Assembly (NCBI RefSeq): GCF_000756615.1
Contig: NZ_CP009288.1
Coordinates: forward strand, 3,472,001-3,536,000
Direction: 5' to 3'
DNA from: Paenibacillus durus
GTDB taxonomy: Bacteria > Bacillota > Bacilli > Paenibacillales > Paenibacillaceae
Length of the DNA stretch: 64,000 nucleotides
Shown: positions 33,777 to 42,133 of the stretch, one piece after another
Layout of the letters: each line of letters opens with the position of its first letter
Position numbering within the stretch: position 1 is the stretch's first letter
Translations under genes and position numbers: made by a program
The notes under the pieces: model-generated
Seen by the model: only the letters and a program-made list of their open reading frames with translations
What the model was told of the DNA's origin: nothing
The model's database searches: none

Positions 33777-35891
33777 ATGAGCGAAGAAGAGAAAAACATC
33801 ATTCACAACAGTCCGTCCGCTGCCTATCTGAACCGGGATCTGAGCTGGATTGAGTTCAACCGCCGCGTACTGAGGGAAGCTCAGGACCCGAATAACCCCT
33901 TGATGGAACGGGCCAAATTTCTTGGCATCGTCTCTAGCAACCTGGATGAATTCATCAGTGTGCGGGTTGCGGGTATTCAGGATCAAATCCGTGCGGGCTA
34001 TACGAAAAAAGACTTTACCGGCTATACTCCTTCCGGCCTCCACCAACGCCTGTTCAAGCGTGTCGGAAAAATTGTCTCCGATCAATACCGGACCTTCCGG
34101 GATATTTCCCGGAGTCTTAACAAGGAAGGCATCATTCTTGTCGATTACGAGGATCTGACTCACGCCCAGGAAGCCGCAATAGAGCAATATTACCGGGATA
34201 TCATTTTCCCCGTTCTAACGCCGATGGCTGTGGATCAGAGCCGGCCTTTCCCGCTTGTCCACAGCCTATTTATTTATCTCGCCGTCGTTCTGACGAAAAA
34301 GCATAAAGAGCATGAAGAGTTCTTTTTCGCCATCTTGCAAATCCCGTCCAATCTGCCGCGCTGTATTCCTCTCCCGCATCGCGCCAACAGCAAGCGGAGG
34401 CAGTTCGTCTATATCGAGGATGTCATCCGCGCCCATATCGGAACGCTCTTCAGCGGCTATCATCCGGTCGCCGTCAATGAGTTCCGCCTGACGCGAAATT
34501 CCGATCTCAGCATTGACGAGGAAGGCGCTGAGGATTTGCTGGAGGAGATTGAAAAGGAACTGCGGAAGCGCCGTCGCGGCGCGCCGGTCAGACTGGAAGT
34601 CCAAAAAGGCATTCACCCGTACGCTCTGGAGCAGCTGCAGGCCGAATTTGAAGCCGAGCATTTTGTGTATGAGATTGACGGTCCGCTCGATCTCGGATTT
34701 CTGCGCCAGTTTGCCGGAGGCTTTAAGGGGCTTAGCTCCCTGAACTATCCCCCGGTCGAGCCCGTCTACCCGGCTGAGTTCGAAGAAACCGAGGATTTCT
34801 TCCAGGTGCTGCGGGAACGCGACGTTCTGGTCTATCACCCTTATGAATCATTCGAGTCCTTTGTCGATTTTATTACCCAGGCGTCCGAGGACGATCAGGT
34901 CATGGCGATCAAAATGACCCTTTACAGGGTCAGCGGCAATTCGCCGCTCATTACCGCGCTCGCGCGCGCGGCAGGATCGGGCAAGCAGGTAACCGTAGTG
35001 GTGGAACTGAAAGCGAGGTTCGACGAAGAGCGCAACATTGCGTGGGCCCGGAAGCTGGAGCAGGCGGGCTGCCATGTCGTGTATGGATTGGTCGGCCTGA
35101 AAACCCATGCCAAGATCACCCTGATTGTGCGCCAGGAAGGCAATGAGCTGCGCCGTTATGTGCATATCGGGACAGGAAATTATAATGAGAATACCGCCAA
35201 ATTGTATACCGATATCAGTCTGTTCACCGCGCATTACGAGATCGGGCTGGACGCTTCCGAGCTGTTCAATCAGATCACGGGATATTCCGCCAATTGTGAG
35301 TGGAATTCCTTCTTTGTCGCTCCGGTCAGCTTGAGCAATTCGCTGAAGAAGCTGATTCAGCGGGAGAGCGAACATGCAGCGAACGGCCGCCCGGCCCGTA
35401 TTATCGCGAAGATGAACTCTCTCTCCAACCAGCAGGTGATCGATGATTTGTACGAAGCGGATCAATCCGGCGTTTCGATCGACCTGATCGTTCGGGGAGT
35501 CTGCTGCCTTCGTCCCGGAGTCCCGGGCCTGAGCGAACGGATAACGGTACGCAGCATCGTCGACCGCTTCCTCGAGCACTCCCGAATCTATTATTTCGAG
35601 AACGGCGGAGATCCCGAGGTGTATCTGTCAAGCGCGGACTGGATGACCCGCAACCTGACCCGCCGGGTTGAATTAATGTGTCCTGTCCGGGATACGACAG
35701 CCCGTGAACAGGTGATCCAGATTTTGGAGATGTCGCTGCGGGACAATCAGAAATCTAGCTTCCTGCTGCCAAGCGGCAACTATGAGCGGCCAAACGACGG
35801 AAAGGCTCCTTTTCGGAGCCAGTTCGCCGCTATGAATGTTGAGAGTTGGAAATATGCTCAAGCTTTACCTTCAGACCCCAAGCATTCTTGA
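33777..35891 (+). CDS. ppk: polyphosphate kinase 1
   Basis: Makes polyphosphate from ATP, reversibly. The ATG at 33777 has GGAGG 4-5 bases upstream and is preferred over the upstream frame opening at 33732, giving 704 residues. The domains are recognisable: N-terminal (NRDLSWIEFNRRVLREAQDP), head (PLVHSLFIYLAVVL), and two phospholipase-D-like catalytic domains with YGLVGLKTHAKITLIVR, the phospho-His region, GTGNYNENTAKLYTD and the second His in the C-terminal part (LEHSRIYYF). Its 3' end overlaps ppx head-to-head at the 3' side by 62 bases. It lies 3 kb from the pel operon, which encodes a second, VTC-type polyphosphate polymerase. Confidence 0.95.
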   Translation: MSEEEKNIIHNSPSAAYLNRDLSWIEFNRRVLREAQDPNNPLMERAKFLGIVSSNLDEFISVRVAGIQDQIRAGYTKKDFTGYTPSGLHQRLFKRVGKIVSDQYRTFRDISRSLNKEGIILVDYEDLTHAQEAAIEQYYRDIIFPVLTPMAVDQSRPFPLVHSLFIYLAVVLTKKHKEHEEFFFAILQIPSNLPRCIPLPHRANSKRRQFVYIEDVIRAHIGTLFSGYHPVAVNEFRLTRNSDLSIDEEGAEDLLEEIEKELRKRRRGAPVRLEVQKGIHPYALEQLQAEFEAEHFVYEIDGPLDLGFLRQFAGGFKGLSSLNYPPVEPVYPAEFEETEDFFQVLRERDVLVYHPYESFESFVDFITQASEDDQVMAIKMTLYRVSGNSPLITALARAAGSGKQVTVVVELKARFDEERNIAWARKLEQAGCHVVYGLVGLKTHAKITLIVRQEGNELRRYVHIGTGNYNENTAKLYTDISLFTAHYEIGLDASELFNQITGYSANCEWNSFFVAPVSLSNSLKKLIQRESEHAANGRPARIIAKMNSLSNQQVIDDLYEADQSGVSIDLIVRGVCCLRPGVPGLSERITVRSIVDRFLEHSRIYYFENGGDPEVYLSSADWMTRNLTRRVELMCPVRDTTAREQVIQILEMSLRDNQKSSFLLPSGNYERPNDGKAPFRSQFAAMNVESWKYAQALPSDPKHS

Positions 35892-37368
35892 ATACCTTGA
35901 GGGCTTCGTCAATCTCTTCCAGCTTTAAGAGAGGCCGCTGATTGCCCAGAATTTCGATATCAAGACTTCCCCCATTCAAGCGGGGGTTAATCTGCTGTTT
36001 TATTCCGGTCTCGTTGTTATCCAGGGCTGCGCTTAGTTGAACAAGTGAACCAAGCTTATGTATCCACTCCTCGTCGGAAGCCAGAAGAATGTCCTTATGC
36101 TCTGTGGACAGCTTCTGCTTCCGGCTTTTTGTGCTGTATGAGGCGATCATGGCGCACAGAACGAGCTGGCGGTGCGTAAGACCCCGGATCGGCGAATTCA
36201 TCAACCAATAGCGGGTATGCCGCTTGGACTGGTAATAATTAATATTGGCCCCGACGCGGTAGAGCATCACCGATACATAGATGAGCATTTCCTGCTCCTT
36301 CGCATCCCCTTCGACTTTGAGGGCCCTATATAAGCTCTGCGCGATTTTATGGACATCATTTAAAAAATCGGCCGAAGCCTCGTTGTTCAAACGCTGCAGC
36401 GTTCCGAGACTGTACTCCAGCGTGCTTGCGCGTACCGGGTGATCCGGTTCCAGCAGATCGTGCAGCATCCCCTCACGCAGCCCTTCTCCGCTAATGACTG
36501 CCTGTCCGGCTCCAATATACTGGTATACGGTATGAAAAATAATCAGCCCCGATACGATAATGTCAGCCCGGCTCTTGGACAGGCCGTCGAGATTCTTTCG
36601 CTTGTCGTATGACATCGCCGGCAGCGTCTCCATGAATTTTTTAATTGTCTCGCTATACATTGTGTATCCATGAGAATTGGGAAGGGAATATTTGCGCCCC
36701 TTCTGGTCTATCTTGCCAAGCGTCCGCAGCGTTCCCCCAAGGCCGTATAATGGCCGTCCTTTTCCGGTTCTGAGCCATTCATAATCCGCAAGATGCTCAC
36801 GAACGAACGCTTCCAGCTTACGCACGTGCTCCCCGCTCCAATTGCCTCCCTGACCAAACATCACATTGGTATTGACCGCTCCGAACGGAAAGGAAATGCT
36901 GTGCCGGTAGCTCCGATCTTGAAAAAGCGTAATCTCTGTACTGCCGCCGCCGATATCGATGACAAACCCGTCTTGGACATCGAACGCGTTGATGACGCCG
37001 AGGAAGCCGAAATAGGCCTCCTGCTGCCCGCTGATGATTTCGATCTGCATCCCCGCTGCATCGGAGAGAAACGCGGTAATCTCTTTGGAGTTGGCCGCAT
37101 TCCGGATCGCAGCCGTTGCGCCAACGCGGACCCGGGCCGCGCCGTATACCCGGCAGACCATCTTAAACTGCAGGAGGACCGGAACAATGGCTTGCAGCGT
37201 CTCGCGTTCCAGTCGGCCCTCCTTGGTGATCTTCTCGCTCAGACGGGCGGAATATTTAGATTCTTTGATAATCCGGTATCCGCCTTCAGGCGTTGTTTCG
37301 TAGATGACGAGTCTGATGGAGTTGGAACCAATATCGATAATACCGATTCGGCTAAGGTCGTTGTTCAT
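35830..37368 (-). CDS. ppx: exopolyphosphatase / guanosine pentaphosphatase (Ppx/GppA)
   Basis: A 512-residue phosphatase that hydrolyses polyphosphate from its end and may act on pppGpp. N-terminal actin-like ATPase fold: IGIIDIGSNSIRLVIYET, GVINAFDVQDGFVIDIGGGS TEITLF, and RVRVGATAAIRNA; the C-terminal half is an HD-like helical domain (GLSKSRADIIVSGLIIFHTV). It converges on ppk with a 62-base overlap of coding sequence at the 3' ends, so antisense pairing of transcripts is possible. Together they form a polyphosphate make-and-break pair. Confidence 0.92.
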   Translation of the reverse strand: MNNDLSRIGIIDIGSNSIRLVIYETTPEGGYRIIKESKYSARLSEKITKEGRLERETLQAIVPVLLQFKMVCRVYGAARVRVGATAAIRNAANSKEITAFLSDAAGMQIEIISGQQEAYFGFLGVINAFDVQDGFVIDIGGGSTEITLFQDRSYRHSISFPFGAVNTNVMFGQGGNWSGEHVRKLEAFVREHLADYEWLRTGKGRPLYGLGGTLRTLGKIDQKGRKYSLPNSHGYTMYSETIKKFMETLPAMSYDKRKNLDGLSKSRADIIVSGLIIFHTVYQYIGAGQAVISGEGLREGMLHDLLEPDHPVRASTLEYSLGTLQRLNNEASADFLNDVHKIAQSLYRALKVEGDAKEQEMLIYVSVMLYRVGANINYYQSKRHTRYWLMNSPIRGLTHRQLVLCAMIASYSTKSRKQKLSTEHKDILLASDEEWIHKLGSLVQLSAALDNNETGIKQQINPRLNGGSLDIEILGNQRPLLKLEEIDEALKVFKNAWGLKVKLEHISNSQHS

Positions 37369-37468
37369 AGTATGTTTCCCCTTTATTTATCACTGAGCAT
37401 AATTATACATCTTCCGGATACATATTTACATTTTAAACGTTTAACGTTTTTCTAAACGATCCCGCTTC

Positions 37469-38881
37469 TTAATTGTTAGCAATCGTAACGATTCCCAGCG
37501 GGAAACGCCCGTCCGGCCGGCGGCCGCTGATGGCAAAGTCAACGCCTGGAAGCCCGCTAGCCGGGTCTAGAATAGCAGCCAACACCGTATAGCGCCCTCC
37601 CGGAAGCCCTCCCGGCAATTTCAGGTGGACGACGGCTGTACTTGCGCCCGGTACCCAGGTTCTGATATCTGTAGAACTGCGGACGGAAGCTTTGACGTTC
37701 CTCTCTTCGTCCGCCAGTGAAATCTCCAGCGGCCATTTGAAGTAAAAGGGCGCCGTTCCACGATTGGCTACGATCAGCTTGACATGCAGCGTCTCGCCCG
37801 GCTTTCTTTTTTCTTCGTAGACCGCCTTCTGGATGACGAAGCGGTAGCCGATGGTGCGCAGAAAGCGGTCGATATTCGCCTGCAATTGGCCCCCGGGCTC
37901 CTCATCCCAAGGCGCGGAAGGACCAAGCCAGGATACATGGGTTAACCTGGCCTGCCGGATCGTTTCTTCCAGGTTCCCGTCCGCAAAAAAGACACGCGGA
38001 TCTCCAGAGAATTCGCCTCCACTGGGTGACTTCACCCAGAAATCCCGCATGGCCGGCTCCCTATCCTTCGTCAGCCAGGAGGTGTAGCCGTTTGTGTACC
38101 AGTTCAGGAATTCGTCAATAGTCGCATCATGCTGGCCGAAAGCGTCATTATACAGTCCCATTCCATAATGTGCCGCCGCCTTTGTCGGCCGGCGCATCAG
38201 CAGCGGCTTACTGCTGAAAAATTGGACATACGGCTCTATGTACTTGTCGGTTATGCTTCGGGGCGGAAAAGGAATGCGGCCCGGTCCGGAGTTCATCGTA
38301 TGCCACTCCCCCCAGTGGCCGACGCTGCCAAGCTGAATAAAGGCAACGGCAGGATCGTTATTGTAGCGCTGGGCAAGTGCTGCAATCAGCCTCCGGTGTG
38401 AAGCGGTCAGCAGGGGACTGGAGTAGTCAGGACTGAAGCCTTTTCCGTACGGCAGATCGTACCAGGTTCCCTTCTCTCCGGTTTCCTTGTACAGCCAATC
38501 CGGAATGTCGAGATGACGGTCCTCCCTGGGATAATCCAGCACCACCCGAAGCACAAACCGAACCCCTTGCTCTCTCCAGTACTGAAAGTGGAAGGTCTCT
38601 TCTATGCCATCGAAATTATATTTTCCCGGTTCCGGCTCCAGTTCTCTCCAGGTCAGGTTGGCATGCACAAGCGTAACCGGTTGAAGCACACTCTCCGGGT
38701 CCCGCGCGTCCGCTGTAAATCCTGTAAACGGATTGTACAGCACGGTTCCGGTTTCCACCGGATAACGGACTGCCATGGCGGGCTGCCGGCCGCCGGTCAT
38801 GGCCCCGCCGCACAGCAGCAGCAATACGGCCGATGTCACAATCAGGCTTGCTGCCGTGAGGACTTGTTTCTTTTTTTTCAT
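37469..38881 (-). CDS. secreted DUF4832 glycoside-hydrolase-like protein
   Basis: A 470-residue exported protein. The signal peptide follows KKKKQVLTAASLIVTSAVLL. The TIM-barrel-like region holds YNPFTGFTADARDPESVLQP, HANLTWRELEPEPGKYNFDG IE, DYPREDRHLDIPDWLY, LGSVGHWGEWHTM and RRPTKAAAHYGMGLYNDAFG, blocks I recognise from the DUF4832 family. A beta-sandwich follows from about 360. The Glu in HWGEWH is a candidate acid catalyst. The ATG at 38881 has GAGG upstream; the frame opens at 38914. It diverges from the pel operon across 169 bases. Gram-positive PelA lacks the hydrolase domain of Pseudomonas PelA, and this protein could supply that activity. Substrate unproven. Confidence 0.75.
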   Translation of the reverse strand: MKKKKQVLTAASLIVTSAVLLLLCGGAMTGGRQPAMAVRYPVETGTVLYNPFTGFTADARDPESVLQPVTLVHANLTWRELEPEPGKYNFDGIEETFHFQYWREQGVRFVLRVVLDYPREDRHLDIPDWLYKETGEKGTWYDLPYGKGFSPDYSSPLLTASHRRLIAALAQRYNNDPAVAFIQLGSVGHWGEWHTMNSGPGRIPFPPRSITDKYIEPYVQFFSSKPLLMRRPTKAAAHYGMGLYNDAFGQHDATIDEFLNWYTNGYTSWLTKDREPAMRDFWVKSPSGGEFSGDPRVFFADGNLEETIRQARLTHVSWLGPSAPWDEEPGGQLQANIDRFLRTIGYRFVIQKAVYEEKRKPGETLHVKLIVANRGTAPFYFKWPLEISLADEERNVKASVRSSTDIRTWVPGASTAVVHLKLPGGLPGGRYTVLAAILDPASGLPGVDFAISGRRPDGRFPLGIVTIANN

Positions 38882-38957
38882 GCAATTATTCCTCGCTTTG
38901 ATTATAATGAACAATGGTTCGCAAAATTTCGTCTTCTCTTCGACTCTATCATACTAA

Positions 38958-38992
38958 AGAACTAGTCAAAATAGTTCTAAAGGATGTATAAT
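38958..38992 (+). promoter_or_regulatory. pel operon promoter region with inverted repeat
   Basis: A perfect 7-bp inverted repeat AGAACTA-N7-TAGTTCT (38958-38978) lies just upstream of TATAAT (38987-38992), where the -35 box should be. TAGTCA (38963-38968) is the only -35-like hexamer (18-base spacing). Transcription would begin near 39000, about 50 bases before the fusion gene. The repeat is well placed for a repressor or activator. Confidence 0.5.
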
Positions 38993-39050
38993 GTTGGCAG
39001 CAAGAGCGAGTGCAAAGTCTATTATTTTTACCATAGAACGGAGAAGCAGG

Positions 39051-41237
39051 ATGAAAGTGTTAGTCACAGGGGGCTACGGCTTTATCGGATCTCATGTATC
39101 CGACCGTTTTCACAAAGAAGGCTATGATGTCTACATTATTGATGAATTATCATCGGGAAGCAAACGCAATATCCAATTTCCGCACAAAGGATATATACTT
39201 TCGATTAATGATCCTAAATGCGAGGAAGTGTTCCGCAGCAACAAGTTCGATGCTGTAATCCACCTGGCCGCGCAAATCGGCGGCCCCGCTTCAATAGAAT
39301 CTCCTCCTCAGGATACCGAGTCCAATGTTCTCGGGTTATCCAACATGCTGACTATGGCAAGCCGTCATGGCGTCCGGAAATTTATCTTTGCATCTTCGGC
39401 TGAAGTCTATGGAATCAAAGAAGATGCTCCTTTACATGAAACCGCTCCCCTCTCCCCCCGCTCTCTTTACGGGATCAATAAAATGATAGGAGAAACATAC
39501 TGCGCCAAGTGGCAGGAAATCTACGGACTGGATACGGTCTGCTTCCGTATGTCCAATGTTTATGGTCCGCGGCAGGGGAACAAGGACAAGGGCGGTGTGG
39601 TTTCCATTTTTATGGATGAATTGATGGAAGGACACGGCATTACAGTCTACGGCGACGGTAATCAGACCCGCGACTTCATCTACGTCGAGGATGTCGCTGA
39701 CGCTATGTTCAGGGCCTCCTACTCCCCGGTCAGCGGCGTCTACAATTTATCGGCAGGCAAGGAAAGTTCGATCAATGAGCTGATTGATGAGCTTCAGATA
39801 CTGCAAGGCGGCGATGCGCGCATCACCTACTCTTCGCCCCGCGAAGGCGATGCTTATCGCCTAGTGCTGGATAACAGCCGTATCATGCATGATCTGGATT
39901 GGGCTCCCAAATACTCACTGCATGAAGGGCTCCATAGAACTTGCAACTGGAAATCCGACAAGCAAGGCGAGAAATCCGAACAACCCTCCGTATCCAGGAC
40001 AAGTTCCCCTCTGCGCAAGAAGCTGAACCGTCTGCTTCCTTATGCCGAGAATCTTATTGCATTTGCTGCGCTTGCCTTGATCGGCAGCCCTCTGGAAATC
40101 ACAGAATCTGCCGGACTTGATTTAAAGCTTCTCTATATTATCGTCATGGGCATTCTGTATGGCAGCCGCCAGTCCATGCTTGCCGTGATGCTGTCCGTTA
40201 TCCTGTTCATTCAGGAGAAGCTGGACAACGGCCGCGACCTGCTTTCTTTGCTGTATGATACGACCCTGTTCTTCCAAATGGCTCTGTATCTATTCATCGG
40301 TCTTGTCGTCGGTTACAGCGTGGAGCACCGCAGCAATAAGCTTAACCGCGCTGAGCGGCAGCTGGTTCAGTCTGGTGAAAAATACACATTTCTGTATGAG
40401 GTGTATGAGGATACCCGGTCAGTCAAAGACGAACTTCAACAGCAAATCAGGGCAACCGAGGACAGCTTCGGCAAAATCAACGCGGTGACCAGGGAGCTGG
40501 AAAGTCTGGAGCCGGAGAGAATCTTCCTAGAGGCAGTCGGCGTGGTCGAGAAAATCATGAGGACTGATCAGGTCAGCATTTATACCGTCAACAAATCCAA
40601 GCAATATTTGCGTCTGGCCGCTCATTCCTCCGGCGCTTCCCTGGCGGATGCCCGTTCCTTGAAAGTGGAGGAGCATCCACATATTAAGTCCCTGCTGGAT
40701 AGCAAACGTCTATATGTCAATAAGGAGCTGCTGCCCGGGCTTCCCCTGCTTGCCGCTCCGGTCCTTAGCAGCGGAGAAGTCGTTGCCGTCGTATCCGTAC
40801 ATACTGTCGAATTCAGCCGTTTCACCCAGTATTATCAGAACCTGTTCAAGACGGTTGTGGACCTCATATCCTCCTCGCTGTCGCGCGCGCATGCCTACGT
40901 TGAAGCCGCAGCTGACCGCAGGTATATAGACGGGGTGGACGGCCGGATTTTACGAACAGAGGCTTTCAAAAGCATCCTGGCCAGCAAGCAGGCCGCCAGC
41001 GAGCGGTTCGGCGTTGATTATGTGCTGCTCTCCACCGGATTTCGGAATGCGTCTCCCGAGTTGGCCGAGCGTATCCACACTTCCTTGCGCGAGACCGATT
41101 ATCTGGGTCTATCCGAAGACGGAGAGCTGCTAATCCTGCTAAGCAACTCCAACCAGAAGGATGCCCAATTTGTCATGGACCGTTTATCGGAAAAAGGCGT
41201 GCATCTGCAAGAAGGAGTGGAATCCTTCTATGTATAA
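39051..41237 (+). CDS. pelD: UDP-sugar epimerase fused to PelD c-di-GMP receptor
   Basis: A 728-residue fusion of two Pel functions. Residues 1-300 are an extended SDR NAD-epimerase: GGYGFIG (7-13), Ser at 115, Tyr140 and Lys144 (YxxxK), GNQTRDFIYVEDVADAM, matching UDP-GlcNAc/GalNAc C4-epimerases (PelX/GalE). Residues 330-430 hold four hydrophobic segments like the PelD membrane domain. A coiled linker leads to a GAF domain (about 470-615) and a degenerate GGDEF domain. There the inhibitory site is kept as RETD (680-683), five residues before EDGEL (689-693), which replaces the active GGDEF. So it binds c-di-GMP but makes none. The ATG at 39051 has GGAG upstream; the frame opens at 38991 but lacks a ribosome site. 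Confidence 0.88.
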   Translation: MKVLVTGGYGFIGSHVSDRFHKEGYDVYIIDELSSGSKRNIQFPHKGYILSINDPKCEEVFRSNKFDAVIHLAAQIGGPASIESPPQDTESNVLGLSNMLTMASRHGVRKFIFASSAEVYGIKEDAPLHETAPLSPRSLYGINKMIGETYCAKWQEIYGLDTVCFRMSNVYGPRQGNKDKGGVVSIFMDELMEGHGITVYGDGNQTRDFIYVEDVADAMFRASYSPVSGVYNLSAGKESSINELIDELQILQGGDARITYSSPREGDAYRLVLDNSRIMHDLDWAPKYSLHEGLHRTCNWKSDKQGEKSEQPSVSRTSSPLRKKLNRLLPYAENLIAFAALALIGSPLEITESAGLDLKLLYIIVMGILYGSRQSMLAVMLSVILFIQEKLDNGRDLLSLLYDTTLFFQMALYLFIGLVVGYSVEHRSNKLNRAERQLVQSGEKYTFLYEVYEDTRSVKDELQQQIRATEDSFGKINAVTRELESLEPERIFLEAVGVVEKIMRTDQVSIYTVNKSKQYLRLAAHSSGASLADARSLKVEEHPHIKSLLDSKRLYVNKELLPGLPLLAAPVLSSGEVVAVVSVHTVEFSRFTQYYQNLFKTVVDLISSSLSRAHAYVEAAADRRYIDGVDGRILRTEAFKSILASKQAASERFGVDYVLLSTGFRNASPELAERIHTSLRETDYLGLSEDGELLILLSNSNQKDAQFVMDRLSEKGVHLQEGVESFYV

Positions 41238-42123
41238 GTTCCTGTATATAACGTATATCGCGGCTTGCGCCTGCTATTTCTTCCTGCGCTTTCGCCGTTC
41301 AATGCCTGAAGCGGCAGTTAGGCTGGCCTTTGCGGCCGCTTTTCCGCTCATCGGCTTTTTGCTTCCTTTGTTTTGGCGGCAGAGGCGCCAGTCCGATGAA
41401 TCGCAGCGAATTCAAACACTGGAATCATACCTCCGCCAGGATGAGCAAGCCGATCCTCTCAAAGTTTCACATTTGTCCGAGGACGAAAAGGAACTGAATA
41501 TTGTACCGCTCGAAGAAGCGCTGCTGGTTAACGATTTAACCTCGCGCCGCCGGACAATGATTGATCTGCTCAAGCAGGATGCGACTGAATATTTGGAAGT
41601 GCTGCGCATGGCTGTCGGCAATGAGGACACCGAAACCTCCCACTATGCGGTTAGCGCAGTCGTGGAGATTAAGCGCAAGCTAAATCATTCGTTGCAGGAA
41701 TTTTCCGTCCGCTATGAGACGAGCCGGGATGATGCCCATTTCCTGGCCTCCTACGCCGAGGTGCTGCAGAATTACATACGAAGCGGATTTCTGGATCGAA
41801 GCACGGTGATGCAGCTCAAGTATTCTCTTACCGAAGTGCTGCAGCACTGGACGGAGGCTGACCCTGACGCATTCGAAGCGTATGAGCAGAAAATGCGGAT
41901 TGAGCTGGAGCTCGGGAATTACCTGTCCGCAGAGCAGGCGTCAGCCATAATGATGGAGCGGTTTCCGCATCGCGAGGAATCCTATCTTGCACAGATGAAT
42001 CTCTATTTTACTCTAAGATCGCCGCAAAGGTTCAACCAGGCTCTTCAGGCGCTTAAGCAATCCCCCGTTCGACTGTCGAACGATGCTCTGAAATTAGTCC
42101 GGTTCTGGTCGGAAGGAGCCTAA
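41230..42123 (+). CDS. pelE: PelE-type membrane protein
   Basis: A 297-residue protein. Two N-terminal membrane segments (LYITYIAACACYFFLRF, LAFAAAFPLIGFLLPLFW) are followed by a helical, TPR-like cytoplasmic region rich in Glu (TEVLQHWTEADPDAFEAYEQ). Position and topology fit PelE, which binds PelD and forms the inner-membrane synthase complex; sequence identity to known PelE I cannot judge. It overlaps the end of the PelD fusion gene by 8 bases. GAAGGAG precedes the start. Confidence 0.72.
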   Translation: MYKFLYITYIAACACYFFLRFRRSMPEAAVRLAFAAAFPLIGFLLPLFWRQRRQSDESQRIQTLESYLRQDEQADPLKVSHLSEDEKELNIVPLEEALLVNDLTSRRRTMIDLLKQDATEYLEVLRMAVGNEDTETSHYAVSAVVEIKRKLNHSLQEFSVRYETSRDDAHFLASYAEVLQNYIRSGFLDRSTVMQLKYSLTEVLQHWTEADPDAFEAYEQKMRIELELGNYLSAEQASAIMMERFPHREESYLAQMNLYFTLRSPQRFNQALQALKQSPVRLSNDALKLVRFWSEGA

Positions 42124-42133
42124 TGGAAATATA

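Noticed and set aside
34848..35579. Long minus-strand open frame opposite ppk
   Set aside because: It is a shadow of ppk codon usage: no ribosome site, no recognisable family, and ppk itself is unmistakable.
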